Program-made: the position numbers and the translations under genes
From: an uncultured Actinomycetes bacterium
Lineage (GTDB): Bacteria; Actinomycetota; Acidimicrobiia; IMCC26256; PALSA-555
Reading direction: 5' to 3'
Assembly: GCA_937927875.1 (NCBI GenBank)
Contig: CALEYV010000168.1
Location: 1-6,727 of the forward strand
DNA length: 6,727 nucleotides
The notes under the pieces: generated by a model
The model's input: only the letters and a program-made list of their open reading frames with translations
Told to the model about the DNA's origin: nothing
Database searches by the model: none
Shown here: in pieces, positions 1 through 6,727 of the stretch
Position numbering within the stretch: position 1 is the stretch's first letter
Layout: each line of letters begins with the position of its first letter

Positions 1-343
1 TCGAACCGCCGACGGTGCCCCGGTTGCGGATCTGGAAGTGGCCGATGAGCGGCGCAGCGCGGCCGAGGAGCGGCACCGCGCGCGCGTGGTCGTCGCGCTC
101 GAGCGAGGCTTGGCGGGTCATCGCCCCGACGAGCACCGCGCCGTCGTCGCGCGCAACTTCGGCCAGCTGCCCGACCCGGTTCAGGTCGACGAGGTGCTCG
201 AAGCGGGCCAGGCGCAGCGCCAGCATCGGGACCAGGCTCTGCCCGCCGGCCAGCGGTTTCGCCTCGTCGCCGTGGTCGGCAAGGACACCGACGACGTCGG
301 CGACCGACTCGGGGGCGTGGTACTCGAAGGGCGCGGGCTTCAA
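1..343 (-). CDS. Molybdenum hydroxylase FAD-binding medium subunit, CoxM-like (partial, C-terminus missing)
   Basis: This is the first 114 residues of a medium subunit of the CO dehydrogenase / xanthine dehydrogenase family. In that family it binds FAD and passes electrons from the [2Fe-2S] small subunit to an acceptor. The protein begins MKPAPFEYHAPESVADVV. Two glycine-rich FAD-binding motifs are visible: AGGQS at residues 32-36 (followed by LVPMLALRLA) and TVGGS at 110-114, preceded by IGHFQIRNRG. These spacings fit the family (AGGHS and TIGGD in Oligotropha CoxM) and support the TTG start. An AGGAGG site lies 4 nt upstream, and no ATG or GTG occurs in frame in the gap after kdpE. The usual length is about 280-300 aa, so well over half is beyond the left edge. 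The substrate (CO, xanthine, nicotinate or an aldehyde) cannot be told from this subunit alone, so no symbol is assigned. It has no functional link to the kdp genes that I can see. Confidence 0.88.
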   Translation of the reverse strand, partial: MKPAPFEYHAPESVADVVGVLADHGDEAKPLAGGQSLVPMLALRLARFEHLVDLNRVGQLAEVARDDGAVLVGAMTRQASLERDDHARAVPLLGRAAPLIGHFQIRNRGTVGGS

Positions 344-347
344 CGGG

Positions 348-353
348 CCTCCT
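348..353 (-). promoter_or_regulatory. Ribosome binding site of the CoxM-like gene
   Basis: A perfect AGGAGG on the minus strand sits 4 nt before the TTG codon. It is the strongest Shine-Dalgarno match I found next to a start in the window, and it decides the choice of the unusual TTG start. The spacing is slightly short of the usual optimum. A strong site of its own suggests that translation here is independent of kdpE. Confidence 0.7.
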
Positions 354-375
354 GGCCGCGGCAGCCTACGGGCTG

Positions 376-389
376 GCCCCGTCGGGGGC
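376..389 (-). other. Short GC hairpin in the kdpE-coxM gap (weak)
   Basis: The 58-nt gap between the kdpE stop and the next gene contains GCCCC and GGGGC separated by four bases (CGAC on the minus strand), giving a 5-bp stem. No T-run follows, so it does not look like a classical intrinsic terminator. In DNA this rich in G and C such a stem can arise by chance. It may weaken read-through from kdp into the next gene, but that is inference. Confidence 0.2.
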
Positions 390-401
390 GGCCGGCCCGG
401 C

Positions 402-1079
402 TCAGGTCGACGTGAAGCGGTAGCCCATGCCGGCCTCGGTGTGGAAGTAGCGGGGCTGGGACGGCTCGGGCTCGAGCTTGCGACGCACGTGGGCCATGAA
501 GACGCGCAGGTAGTGGGTCTCGGTCTCGTAGCCGGGGCCCCACACCTCGTGCAGCAGCTGCCGGTACGAGACGAGCTTGCCGGGGTTGCGGACCAGCAGC
601 TCGACGAGGTTCCACTCGGTCGGGGTGAGCCGCACCTCGTCCTCGTCGCGGGTCACGCGCTTGGTGGCCAGGTCGATCGTAAAGTCGGGCGTCTCGATGA
701 CCGCGTCCTCGTCCGCCGGCGCGGCCCGGCGCAGCGCGGCCCGCAGTCGGGCGAGCAGCTCGTCCATGCCGAACGGCTTCGTGACGTAGTCGTCGGCGCC
801 GGCGTCGAGGGCCGCCACCTTGGCCGCCTCGGCGTCCCGGGCCGACAGCACCACGATCGGCACCCGGGTCCAGCCCCGCAGCCCGGCGATGACGTCGACG
901 CCGTCGATGCCGGGCAGCCCCAGGTCGAGGACGACCGCGTCAGGGTGGTGGCGGGCCGCGAGCTCCAGAGCCTGCTCGCCGTCGCGCGCCAGGTCGACGT
1001 CGTAGCCGCGGACGCGCAGGTTGATGGCGAGGGTGCGCTGGATCTCGGGCTCGTCGTCGACGACGAGCACCCGGCTCAC
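402..1079 (-). CDS. kdpE: Response regulator KdpE, activator of the kdp operon
   Basis: KdpE is a cytoplasmic OmpR/PhoB-type response regulator phosphorylated by KdpD that activates kdp transcription at low potassium. This protein has 225 aa, the same length as E. coli KdpE. The receiver domain (about residues 3-118) shows the acidic pair D8-D9, phosphoacceptor D52 in VLDLGLPGIDG, S79 in VVLSAR and K101 in YVTKPFG. The winged-helix DNA-binding domain (about 128-224) has LTPTEWNLVELLVRNPGK, LLHEVWGPGY, HYLRVFMAHVRRKLE and the closing GMGYRF. The start is a GTG whose bases overlap the kdpD stop (GTGA, 4-nt overlap), which implies translational coupling and roughly matched production with KdpD. 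No strong ribosome site precedes it. The frame stays open far upstream inside kdpD, but homology begins only at SRVLVVDDEPEIQ. It is the last gene of the kdp unit. Confidence 0.97.
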   Translation of the reverse strand: MSRVLVVDDEPEIQRTLAINLRVRGYDVDLARDGEQALELAARHHPDAVVLDLGLPGIDGVDVIAGLRGWTRVPIVVLSARDAEAAKVAALDAGADDYVTKPFGMDELLARLRAALRRAAPADEDAVIETPDFTIDLATKRVTRDEDEVRLTPTEWNLVELLVRNPGKLVSYRQLLHEVWGPGYETETHYLRVFMAHVRRKLEPEPSQPRYFHTEAGMGYRFTST

Positions 1080-3580
1080 TGCGACGCCCGTGGCAGCGAG
1101 ACGACGAGGGTGAGCCCGCCGCCCGGCGTGTCCTCGACCGCGACCGTGCCGCCCATCGCCTCGACGAAGCCGCGCGCCACCGCCAGGCCGAGCCCCACGC
1201 CGGTGCTGTTGTTGTTGTCCCCGAGGCGCTGGAAGGGGCGGAAGATCTCCTCCCGCTGGTCGGGGCGCACCCCCGGACCGACGTCGACGATGCGCAGGTC
1301 GACGTTGCTCCCGAAGCAGCCGGCCTCGACCCGCACCCGCTGGTCGGGCGGCGACCACTGCACCGCGTTCTCCAGCACGTTGGCGATGGCGCGCTCGAGG
1401 AGGCTGGCGTCGGCGTGCACCCGCGGGAGCGTCTCGGGAAGGTCGAGCGTGACGCGGGCGGCGCCGTCGGGGAGCTCGGCCACGACCTGGGGCACGACCT
1501 CCTCGAGGCCGACGTCCCGCAGGACCAGCTCGAACGTGCCGGTCTGGAGCCGGCCCATGTCGAGGAGGTTGCTGATCAGCGAGGTCAGCCGGTCGGCACC
1601 CCGATCGATCGCCTCGAGCAGGTCGCGCTGGGCGTCGGGGGGCCACTCGACGTCCCGCTGCAGCAGGCTCGTCACCGACGCCTTGATCGACGCCAGCGGC
1701 GTGCGCAGGTCGTGCGACACCGCGGCGAGGAGGGCAGTCCGGAGCTGGTTCGCCTCCGCGAGGCCGCTGGCGAGCGCGGCCTCGGCCCGGAGCTGGCGGG
1801 ACTCGAGCGCGAGCGAGAGCTGGCCGGTGAACGCCTCGAGCACCGCCAGGTCCTCGTGGTCCAGGCCGGGGCCGACCAACACGAGCATCTGGTCCTCGTC
1901 CAGCGGCACGCTGAGGTCGGCGTCCTCGGGTCGGGCCGGCACCGGCTCGCCGGCCGAGCTCTCGACCCGCCAGCCGTCGCCCTCCCGTCGCAGCACCGCG
2001 GCCGCGGTCACCTCGAACGCCTCCTGCAGCCGGGTCATGAGCACGGCGAGCGGGTCGTCGGCGCCGATGACCGAGCCGCCGAGCTGGGCCAGCGTGCGGG
2101 CCTCGGCCTTGGCGTGCGCCGCCTCGGCGGCCCGGCGAGCGGCCGCGGTCACGAAGCCGCTCACCGTCAGCCCGACCAGCAGCAGCGACGCGAGCGCGAT
2201 CACGTTCTGGGACCCGCTGATCGTGAACTCGTGGACGGGGGCGGTGAAGTAGTAGTCGGCGAGCAGGAACGCGACCAGGCTCGACGTCACGGCGGGCCGC
2301 AAGCCGCCGACGCCGCTGATCGCCACGACGAGCAGGACGTAGAGCAGGAGCGCGCTGGCGGAGCTGAACGAGCCGCGCGCCGACGTCATGAGCAGCGTCA
2401 GCAGCGGGAGCCCGACCGCGGCGATGGCCCACGCGGTCAGCTCGCGACGACGAGACGGGCCCCGCGGCGGATGCGGCATCGCGACCACGGGTCCCTCCGG
2501 CTCGGCCGCCTCGCCGCCCGAGATGACGTGGACGTCGATGTCGGACTCTCGGATGACCCGGGCGACGATCGAGCCCCGCAGCAGCTCCTGCCACCGCGAC
2601 CGTCGGGTGGCGCCGATGATGAGCTGCGTCGCGTGCTCGGCCTTCGCGAACTCGACGAGGGCCCGGCCGACGTCGTCGCCCGCCACCTCGTGGTACTCGC
2701 CGGCCAGCGCCTCGAGCAGCTGGCGGTGCTCGGTGAGCCGGGCGTCGTCGCCGCGCTCGGCGAGGCCGCTGGTGTTGCGGATGTGGACGCCGATCAGGTC
2801 GCCCCGGGTCCGCTGCGCCATCCGGGCCGCGCGTCGGATCAGGTCGTCCCCGTGCACGGCGCCGGTGAGGGCGACGACGACGCGCTCGCGCGTCTCCCAC
2901 GACGCGTCGATCCCGTGGTCCTCCATGTACTGCTGGAGGGACTCGTCGACCCGGTCCGCCACCCACAGGAGCGCGAGCTCGCGCAGCGCGGCGAGGTTCC
3001 CGGGCCGGAAGTAGTTCGCGAGCGCGGCGTCGACCCGCTCGGCGGGGTAGATGTTGCCGTGGGCCATCCGGCGCCGCAGCGCCTCCGGCGTCATGTCGAC
3101 CAGCTCGACCTGCTCGGCGGCCCGGACCTTGGCGTCGGGGATGGTCTCGTGCTGCTTGATGCCGGTGATGCGCTCCACGAGGTCGTTGACCGACTCGAGG
3201 TGCTGGATGTTCAGCGTCGAGATGACGTCGATGCCGGCGTCGAGGATCTCGTCGACGTCCTGCCAGCGCTTCTCGTTCTTGGACCCCGGCACGTTGGTGT
3301 GGGCGAGCTCGTCGACGAGCACCTGGGCCGGCTTCCGGGCGACGATGGCGTCGGTGTCCATCTCCTCGAAGTCACGGTCGCGGTACCGGACGCGGCGCCG
3401 CGGGATGACGTCGAGGTCGCCGACCTGCTCGGCGGTGTTCGGCCGACCGTGGGTCTCGACGAGCCCGACGACGACGTCGGTGCCGCGCGCGTGGCGGCGG
3501 CGACCCTCGTTCAGCATGGCGTAGGTCTTGCCGACGCCGGGCGCAGCGCCGAGGTAGATGCGGAGTCGGCCGCGGGCCAT
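1076..3580 (-). CDS. kdpD: Sensor histidine kinase KdpD
   Basis: KdpD is an inner-membrane kinase/phosphatase that senses potassium limitation or ionic stress and controls KdpE. At 834 aa it is somewhat shorter than E. coli KdpD (894 aa). The domain order is standard. An N-terminal KdpD domain (about 3-220) has a Walker A motif GAAPGVGKT (11-19) and LVDELAHTN (88-96). A universal-stress-protein-like domain spans about 231-354. Four membrane segments lie at about 382-399, 408-425, 427-446 and 458-480 (DUF4118-type). A short GAF-like region spans about 500-600. The HisKA domain carries H623 in AVSHDLRTPL, and the ATPase domain has N738 (ENAVQWS), DVGPGV (766-771), IFRPF and GVGLGL (794-799). 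The ATG at 3580 is the only canonical start after the preceding in-frame stop. It lies 13 nt past the kdpC stop without a clear ribosome site, so re-initiation after kdpC is likely. Compared with E. coli it lacks about 20 residues ahead of the Walker region. Confidence 0.97.
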   Translation of the reverse strand: MARGRLRIYLGAAPGVGKTYAMLNEGRRRHARGTDVVVGLVETHGRPNTAEQVGDLDVIPRRRVRYRDRDFEEMDTDAIVARKPAQVLVDELAHTNVPGSKNEKRWQDVDEILDAGIDVISTLNIQHLESVNDLVERITGIKQHETIPDAKVRAAEQVELVDMTPEALRRRMAHGNIYPAERVDAALANYFRPGNLAALRELALLWVADRVDESLQQYMEDHGIDASWETRERVVVALTGAVHGDDLIRRAARMAQRTRGDLIGVHIRNTSGLAERGDDARLTEHRQLLEALAGEYHEVAGDDVGRALVEFAKAEHATQLIIGATRRSRWQELLRGSIVARVIRESDIDVHVISGGEAAEPEGPVVAMPHPPRGPSRRRELTAWAIAAVGLPLLTLLMTSARGSFSSASALLLYVLLVVAISGVGGLRPAVTSSLVAFLLADYYFTAPVHEFTISGSQNVIALASLLLVGLTVSGFVTAAARRAAEAAHAKAEARTLAQLGGSVIGADDPLAVLMTRLQEAFEVTAAAVLRREGDGWRVESSAGEPVPARPEDADLSVPLDEDQMLVLVGPGLDHEDLAVLEAFTGQLSLALESRQLRAEAALASGLAEANQLRTALLAAVSHDLRTPLASIKASVTSLLQRDVEWPPDAQRDLLEAIDRGADRLTSLISNLLDMGRLQTGTFELVLRDVGLEEVVPQVVAELPDGAARVTLDLPETLPRVHADASLLERAIANVLENAVQWSPPDQRVRVEAGCFGSNVDLRIVDVGPGVRPDQREEIFRPFQRLGDNNNSTGVGLGLAVARGFVEAMGGTVAVEDTPGGGLTLVVSLPRASQ

Positions 3581-3593
3581 CGACGCCAGGCCG

Positions 3594-4388
3594 CTACGTG
3601 CGCCGGCCGTCGAGGGCGAGGTTCAGCGACAGCACGTTCACCGTCGTCTCCCCGAGCACCCCGAGCGTCCGGTCGGAACGGTGGGCGTCGATGAGCGCCA
3701 GCACCGCGGTCCGCGACCGGTGCCGGGCCCGGGCCACCCGCCCCGCCTGGAGGCGGGCGTTGGCGAGCGAGATGTCGGGGTCGAGCCCGGACCCGGACGC
3801 GGTCACCGCGTCGACCGGGACCGGGGTGTCGGCGGCGAGGCCGTTGAGCTGTCGGTAGGCCAGCACCCGCTCCGGCACCGTGTTCGGGTCGCACACGTAC
3901 GAGCCGTCGCGGCGCTTGGCGTACCGCTGGCCCGGCCCGGGCTTCGACACCGGGTTGCCCTTCGGGTCGGTGGGCACGCACGACGGGTCGGCGGCGGTGG
4001 CGAAGGGGTTCGTCCGCGACGGGTTCCCATCGCGGCCGATGGTGTTGAGCCCGGGCACGAACCCGATCAGCAGGGGGTTCGTCGGCCCCAGGTTCGAGCC
4101 CCCGCTGAGCGTCGGGTCGTAGCCGGCGGACGTCTTCCCCGCTGCGCCGGTCGCCGCCGAAGGCCGGGACTGGAAGTACTGGGGCAAGGGATTGCCTTCC
4201 GCGTCGGTGAAGCTCTGACCGACCAAGTTGGAGCCGACGACCCGGCCGCCGCGGGTGATGAGCGACCCGTTCGCCTTGTCCTGGAAGCCGACCTGCGCGA
4301 TCCCGGTTACGAACAGAGGATACGCGAGCCCCACCAGCACGGTGAACGCCAGCATCGCTAGCAACGCCGGCACGAGCTGTCGTCGCAT
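3594..4388 (-). CDS. kdpC: Potassium-transporting ATPase subunit KdpC, extended form
   Basis: KdpC is the small subunit of the KdpFABC complex, with one N-terminal membrane span and a soluble domain outside the cytoplasmic membrane. It stabilises the complex and is thought to assist ATPase function. The span is at about residues 6-29 (LVPALLAMLAFTVLVGLAYP). Family landmarks follow: ANGSLI (39-44), GSNLVGQSF (52-60), YFQSRPSA (71-78), SGGSNLGPTNP (95-105), VDAVTASGSGLDPDIS (192-207), ARLQAGRVARAR (211-222) and VNVLSLNLALDG (250-261). The protein is 264 aa, against about 190 in E. coli. Most of the extra length lies between TNP (103-105) and the helix beginning VPERVLAYRQ (171-180), and a smaller addition sits near 62-69. 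The insert is rich in Gly, Pro, Asn and Asp and contains the only two cysteines (C137, C166). The start is an ATG 2 nt after the kdpB stop, with a G-run 10 nt upstream as a possible weak ribosome site. Confidence 0.95.
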   Translation of the reverse strand: MRRQLVPALLAMLAFTVLVGLAYPLFVTGIAQVGFQDKANGSLITRGGRVVGSNLVGQSFTDAEGNPLPQYFQSRPSAATGAAGKTSAGYDPTLSGGSNLGPTNPLLIGFVPGLNTIGRDGNPSRTNPFATAADPSCVPTDPKGNPVSKPGPGQRYAKRRDGSYVCDPNTVPERVLAYRQLNGLAADTPVPVDAVTASGSGLDPDISLANARLQAGRVARARHRSRTAVLALIDAHRSDRTLGVLGETTVNVLSLNLALDGRRT

Positions 4389-4390
4389 GA

Positions 4391-6445
4391 CTACTTGACC
4401 CCCATCGCGGTGATGAGGAGGTCGATGAGCTTGATGCCGACGAACGGCGCGATCACGCCGCCCGCCCCGTAGATGAGGAGGTTGCGGCGCAGCAGCTGCG
4501 TCGCGGCCTTCGGGACGAACTTCACGCCTCGCAGCGCGAGCGGGATCAGCATCACGATGATGAGGGCGTTGAAGATCACCGCGGACAGGACCGCCGACCG
4601 CGGGCTGGCCAGGCCCATGACGTTGAGGTCGTTCAGGACCTTCACCGTCGCGAAGCCGGCGAACATGGCCGGGATGATCGCGAAGTACTTCGCGACGTCG
4701 TTGGCGATCGAGAAGGTGGTGAGCGAGCCCCGGGTGATCAGGAGCTGCTTGCCGATCTCGACGATGTCGATGAGCTTGGTCGGGTCGGAGTCGAGGTCGA
4801 CCATGTTGCCGGCCTCCTTGGCGGCCTGGGTACCGGTGTTCATGGCCACGCCGACGTCGGCTTGCGCGAGCGCCGGCGCGTCGTTCGTCCCGTCGCCCGT
4901 CATCGCGACGAGGCGCCCGCCGCGCTGCTCGCGCTTGATGAGCTGCATCTTGTCCTCGGGCGTCGCCTCGGCGAGGAAGTCGTCGACGCCGGCCTCCTTG
5001 GCGATCACGGCCGCGGTGCGGGGGTTGTCGCCGGTGATCATCACGGTGCTGATGCCCATCTTCCGGAGATCGGCGAAGCGCTGCGCGATGCCGGGCTTCA
5101 CGATGTCCTTGAGGTAGACGACGCCGAGAGCTCGGGCGGGGTCGCCGTCCCGGCGCTCGGCGACCACGAGCGGGGTCCCGCCCTGGCCCGCGATCGTGTC
5201 GACCGTCTCGGCGACCTCGGGCGGGAACGTCCCGCCCTGCTCTTCGACCAAGCGCCGGACGGCGTCGGCGGCACCCTTGCGGACCGACCGGCCTTCGAAG
5301 TCGACGCCGCTCATCCGGGTCTGCGCCGTGAACGGAACCAGCTCAGCGCCGGTCAGCTCGCGCTCCCGCAGCCCGTACTTCTCCTTGGCCAGCACCACGA
5401 TCGAGCGGCCCTCGGGGGTCTCGTCGGCCAGCGACGAGAGCTGGGCGGCGTCGGCGAGCTCCTCGTCCGACACGCCCTTCGCCGGGAAGAAGGCGGCGGC
5501 GGCCCGGTTGCCGAACGTGATGGTGCCGGTCTTGTCGAGCAGCAGCGTCGCGCAGTCGCCGGCGGCCTCGACGGCCCGACCGGACATCGCGAGCACGTTG
5601 CGTCGCACCAGCCGGTCCATCCCGGCGATGCCGATCGCCGAGAGCAGCCCTCCGATGGTCGTCGGGATCAGGCACACGAGCAGGGCGACGAGGATGACGA
5701 TGCTCTGTTCGGCCTTCGAGAAGATCGCGATCGGCTGCAGCGTCACCGTCGCCAGCAGGAAGATGATGGTGAGCACCGCCAGCAGGATGTTCAGCGCGAT
5801 CTCGTTCGGGGTCTTCTGGCGCTGCGAGCCCTCCACGAGCGCGATCATCCGGTCGAGGAACGTCTCGCCGGCCCGGGCGGTGATCCGAACCACGATCTGG
5901 TCCGAGAGAACGCGGGTCCCACCGGTGACGGCCGACCGGTCACCACCCGACTCGCGGATCACCGGCGCCGACTCGCCGGTGATCGCCGACTCGTCGACGC
6001 TGGCGATGCCCTCCACCACCTCGCCGTCGCTCGGGATCAGCTCCCCGGCCGACACCACGCAGAGGTCGTCGACGTCGAGCCCGGTGCTCGGGCGGTCCTC
6101 GACCGTGGCGTCGGGGCGACGGACGTGGGCGACCGTCTCCGAGCGGGTGCGGCGCAGCGTGTCGGCCTGCGCCTTGCCTCGGCCCTCCGCCACCGCCTCG
6201 GCGAAGTTGGCGAACAGAACCGTGAACCACAGGAACAGCGCGACGAGGCCCGCGAAGACGTTCTCGTGCACGCTCGACGTCGGCAGGTCCCGGAAGAAGA
6301 GGACGCTGACGAGCACGCTGCCGACGCCGACCACGAACATGACCGGGTTGCGGGCCAGCACGCGCGGCTTCAGCTTGACGAAGCTGTCGACGACGGCCCG
6401 CCGGACGATCTGGCGGTCGAGCAGCGAGCGGGACTCGGTGGGCAT
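4391..6445 (-). CDS. kdpB: Potassium-transporting P-type ATPase subunit KdpB
   Basis: KdpB is the ATP-hydrolysing subunit of KdpFABC in the cytoplasmic membrane and drives high-affinity potassium uptake with KdpA. It has 684 aa, against 682 in E. coli, and looks complete. The actuator motif TGES is at 156-159. The phosphorylated aspartate is D304 in DKTGTIT. The nucleotide-binding region has KGAADAV (390-396), and the phosphorylation domain has TGDN (471-474) and MTGDGTNDAPAL (515-526). Membrane segments lie at about 34-52, 63-83, 218-240, 248-272, 584-602, 612-638 and 655-680. CLIPTTIGGL (258-267) sits in the fourth, and D583 and K586 in NDVAKYFAI match the charged pair needed in E. coli for coupling. 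S159 corresponds to E. coli Ser162, whose phosphorylation shuts the pump off at high potassium. The ATG is 10 nt after the kdpA stop, with an AGGA site 8 nt upstream. Confidence 0.98.
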   Translation of the reverse strand: MPTESRSLLDRQIVRRAVVDSFVKLKPRVLARNPVMFVVGVGSVLVSVLFFRDLPTSSVHENVFAGLVALFLWFTVLFANFAEAVAEGRGKAQADTLRRTRSETVAHVRRPDATVEDRPSTGLDVDDLCVVSAGELIPSDGEVVEGIASVDESAITGESAPVIRESGGDRSAVTGGTRVLSDQIVVRITARAGETFLDRMIALVEGSQRQKTPNEIALNILLAVLTIIFLLATVTLQPIAIFSKAEQSIVILVALLVCLIPTTIGGLLSAIGIAGMDRLVRRNVLAMSGRAVEAAGDCATLLLDKTGTITFGNRAAAAFFPAKGVSDEELADAAQLSSLADETPEGRSIVVLAKEKYGLRERELTGAELVPFTAQTRMSGVDFEGRSVRKGAADAVRRLVEEQGGTFPPEVAETVDTIAGQGGTPLVVAERRDGDPARALGVVYLKDIVKPGIAQRFADLRKMGISTVMITGDNPRTAAVIAKEAGVDDFLAEATPEDKMQLIKREQRGGRLVAMTGDGTNDAPALAQADVGVAMNTGTQAAKEAGNMVDLDSDPTKLIDIVEIGKQLLITRGSLTTFSIANDVAKYFAIIPAMFAGFATVKVLNDLNVMGLASPRSAVLSAVIFNALIIVMLIPLALRGVKFVPKAATQLLRRNLLIYGAGGVIAPFVGIKLIDLLITAMGVK

Positions 6446-6453
6446 CGGCGCGG

Positions 6454-6457
6454 TCCT
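6454..6457 (-). promoter_or_regulatory. Ribosome binding site of kdpB
   Basis: AGGA on the minus strand overlaps the kdpA stop codon (TAGGA) and lies 8 nt before the kdpB ATG. This is a good spacing and supports the chosen start. The overlap with the stop suggests that ribosomes finishing kdpA can begin kdpB directly. Confidence 0.5.
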
Positions 6458-6727
6458 AGATCTTCAGCACTTCGACGAGTGGCCCCAGCGCCAGCGCGGG
6501 CAGGAACGTGAGCGCGCCGACGATGAAGATCACGCCGATCACGAGGACGACGAACAGCGGCGTGTGGGTCGGGAACGTCCCCGCCGACGGCGGCACCGGC
6601 CGCTTCCGCACCAGCGACCCGGCCAGCGCCAGCGTCGGGATGATGAGGAAGAAGCGGCCCACGAGCATGGCGACCGCCAGCGCCGAGTTCAGGAACGAGG
6701 TGTTGGCGTTCAGGCCCGCGAACGCGG
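6456..6727 (-). CDS. kdpA: Potassium-transporting ATPase subunit KdpA (partial, N-terminus missing)
   Basis: KdpA is the potassium-selective membrane subunit of KdpFABC and is related to the Trk/Ktr/HKT potassium channels and transporters. Only the C-terminal 89 residues are in the window. They start at AFAGLNANTSF, which in E. coli follows directly after the NNGS stretch of the last pore repeat. Next come AVAMLVGRFFLIIPTLALAGSL (membrane segment, about 17-38 of the fragment), a hydrophilic loop with GTFPTHTP (49-56), and a final membrane segment FVVLVIGVIFIVGALTFLPALALGP (58-82), ending VEVLKI. This matches the E. coli C-terminus closely (GRF.IIP...AGSLV, PTH.PLFV, VGALTF.PALALGP). The family is usually about 550-600 aa, so roughly 85 percent of the gene, with its promoter and any kdpF, is past the right edge. 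The stop lies 10 nt before kdpB. Confidence 0.96.
   Translation of the reverse strand, partial: AFAGLNANTSFLNSALAVAMLVGRFFLIIPTLALAGSLVRKRPVPPSAGTFPTHTPLFVVLVIGVIFIVGALTFLPALALGPLVEVLKI

Noticed and set aside
376..389. Intrinsic terminator after kdpE
   Set aside because: There is only a 5-bp stem and no T-run afterwards. It is listed as a weak hairpin only.
15..2252. Plus-strand open frame of 745 codons crossing coxM, kdpE and part of kdpD
   Set aside because: It spans three real minus-strand genes and their gap. Its product is Ser, Arg and Ala rich with no recognisable domain, so it is a compositional shadow.
402..2966. Possible 854-residue protein made by extending kdpE upstream in its own frame
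   Set aside because: The upstream part overlaps kdpD in another frame and reads as Arg, Gly, Pro and Ala-rich noise. KdpE homology starts at the GTG at 1079, giving exactly the family length of 225 aa.
3581..3593. Regulatory element or promoter between kdpC and kdpD
   Set aside because: The 13-nt gap is too short for a promoter and shows no ribosome site or repeat. kdpD is most simply explained as part of the same transcript.
1415..3694. Plus-strand open frame of 759 codons opposite kdpD
   Set aside because: It is antisense to a gene with every KdpD motif intact. The translation is repetitive, rich in Arg, Gly, Asp, Val, Glu and His, and resembles no family I know. Long stop-free antisense frames are expected in DNA with very high GC at third codon positions.
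4862..6511. Plus-strand open frame of 549 codons opposite kdpB
   Set aside because: It is antisense to conserved KdpB coding sequence. The translation is rich in Asp, Arg, His, Glu and Gly with no domain, again a shadow frame.

Overview
This is a high-GC stretch whose genes all lie on the minus strand. It holds most of a kdp high-affinity potassium uptake and sensing operon, followed downstream by the start of an unrelated redox-enzyme gene. The very GC-rich third codon positions, GTG and TTG starts and tight gene spacing suggest a high-GC bacterium. An actinobacterial lineage is my best guess, but nothing in the window fixes the taxon.

In transcription order (right to left): kdpA, C-terminal 89 residues only, its 5' part lying beyond the right edge; kdpB, complete, 684 aa; kdpC, complete but unusually long at 264 aa; kdpD, complete, 834 aa; kdpE, complete, 225 aa. 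Spacings are 10 nt, 2 nt, 13 nt and a 4-nt overlap, so kdpA-B-C-D-E very probably forms one transcription unit. After 58 noncoding bases comes a TTG-started gene with a perfect AGGAGG site. Its first 114 residues match the FAD-binding medium subunit (CoxM-like) of molybdenum hydroxylases such as aerobic CO dehydrogenase. It is cut by the left edge.

Functionally, KdpA is the potassium-selective channel-like subunit, KdpB the P-type ATPase, and KdpC the single-span accessory subunit. KdpD is the membrane sensor kinase and KdpE the response regulator that activates kdp transcription when potassium is limiting. All catalytic motifs I looked for in KdpB, KdpD and KdpE are intact.

I found no mobile element, CRISPR array, RNA gene or clearly new system. 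The one real departure from the textbook operon is KdpC. It carries about 60 extra residues in its extracytoplasmic domain, including the protein's only two cysteines. The very long plus-strand open frames are antisense shadows of the kdp genes. The operon promoter and any kdpF lie outside the window.
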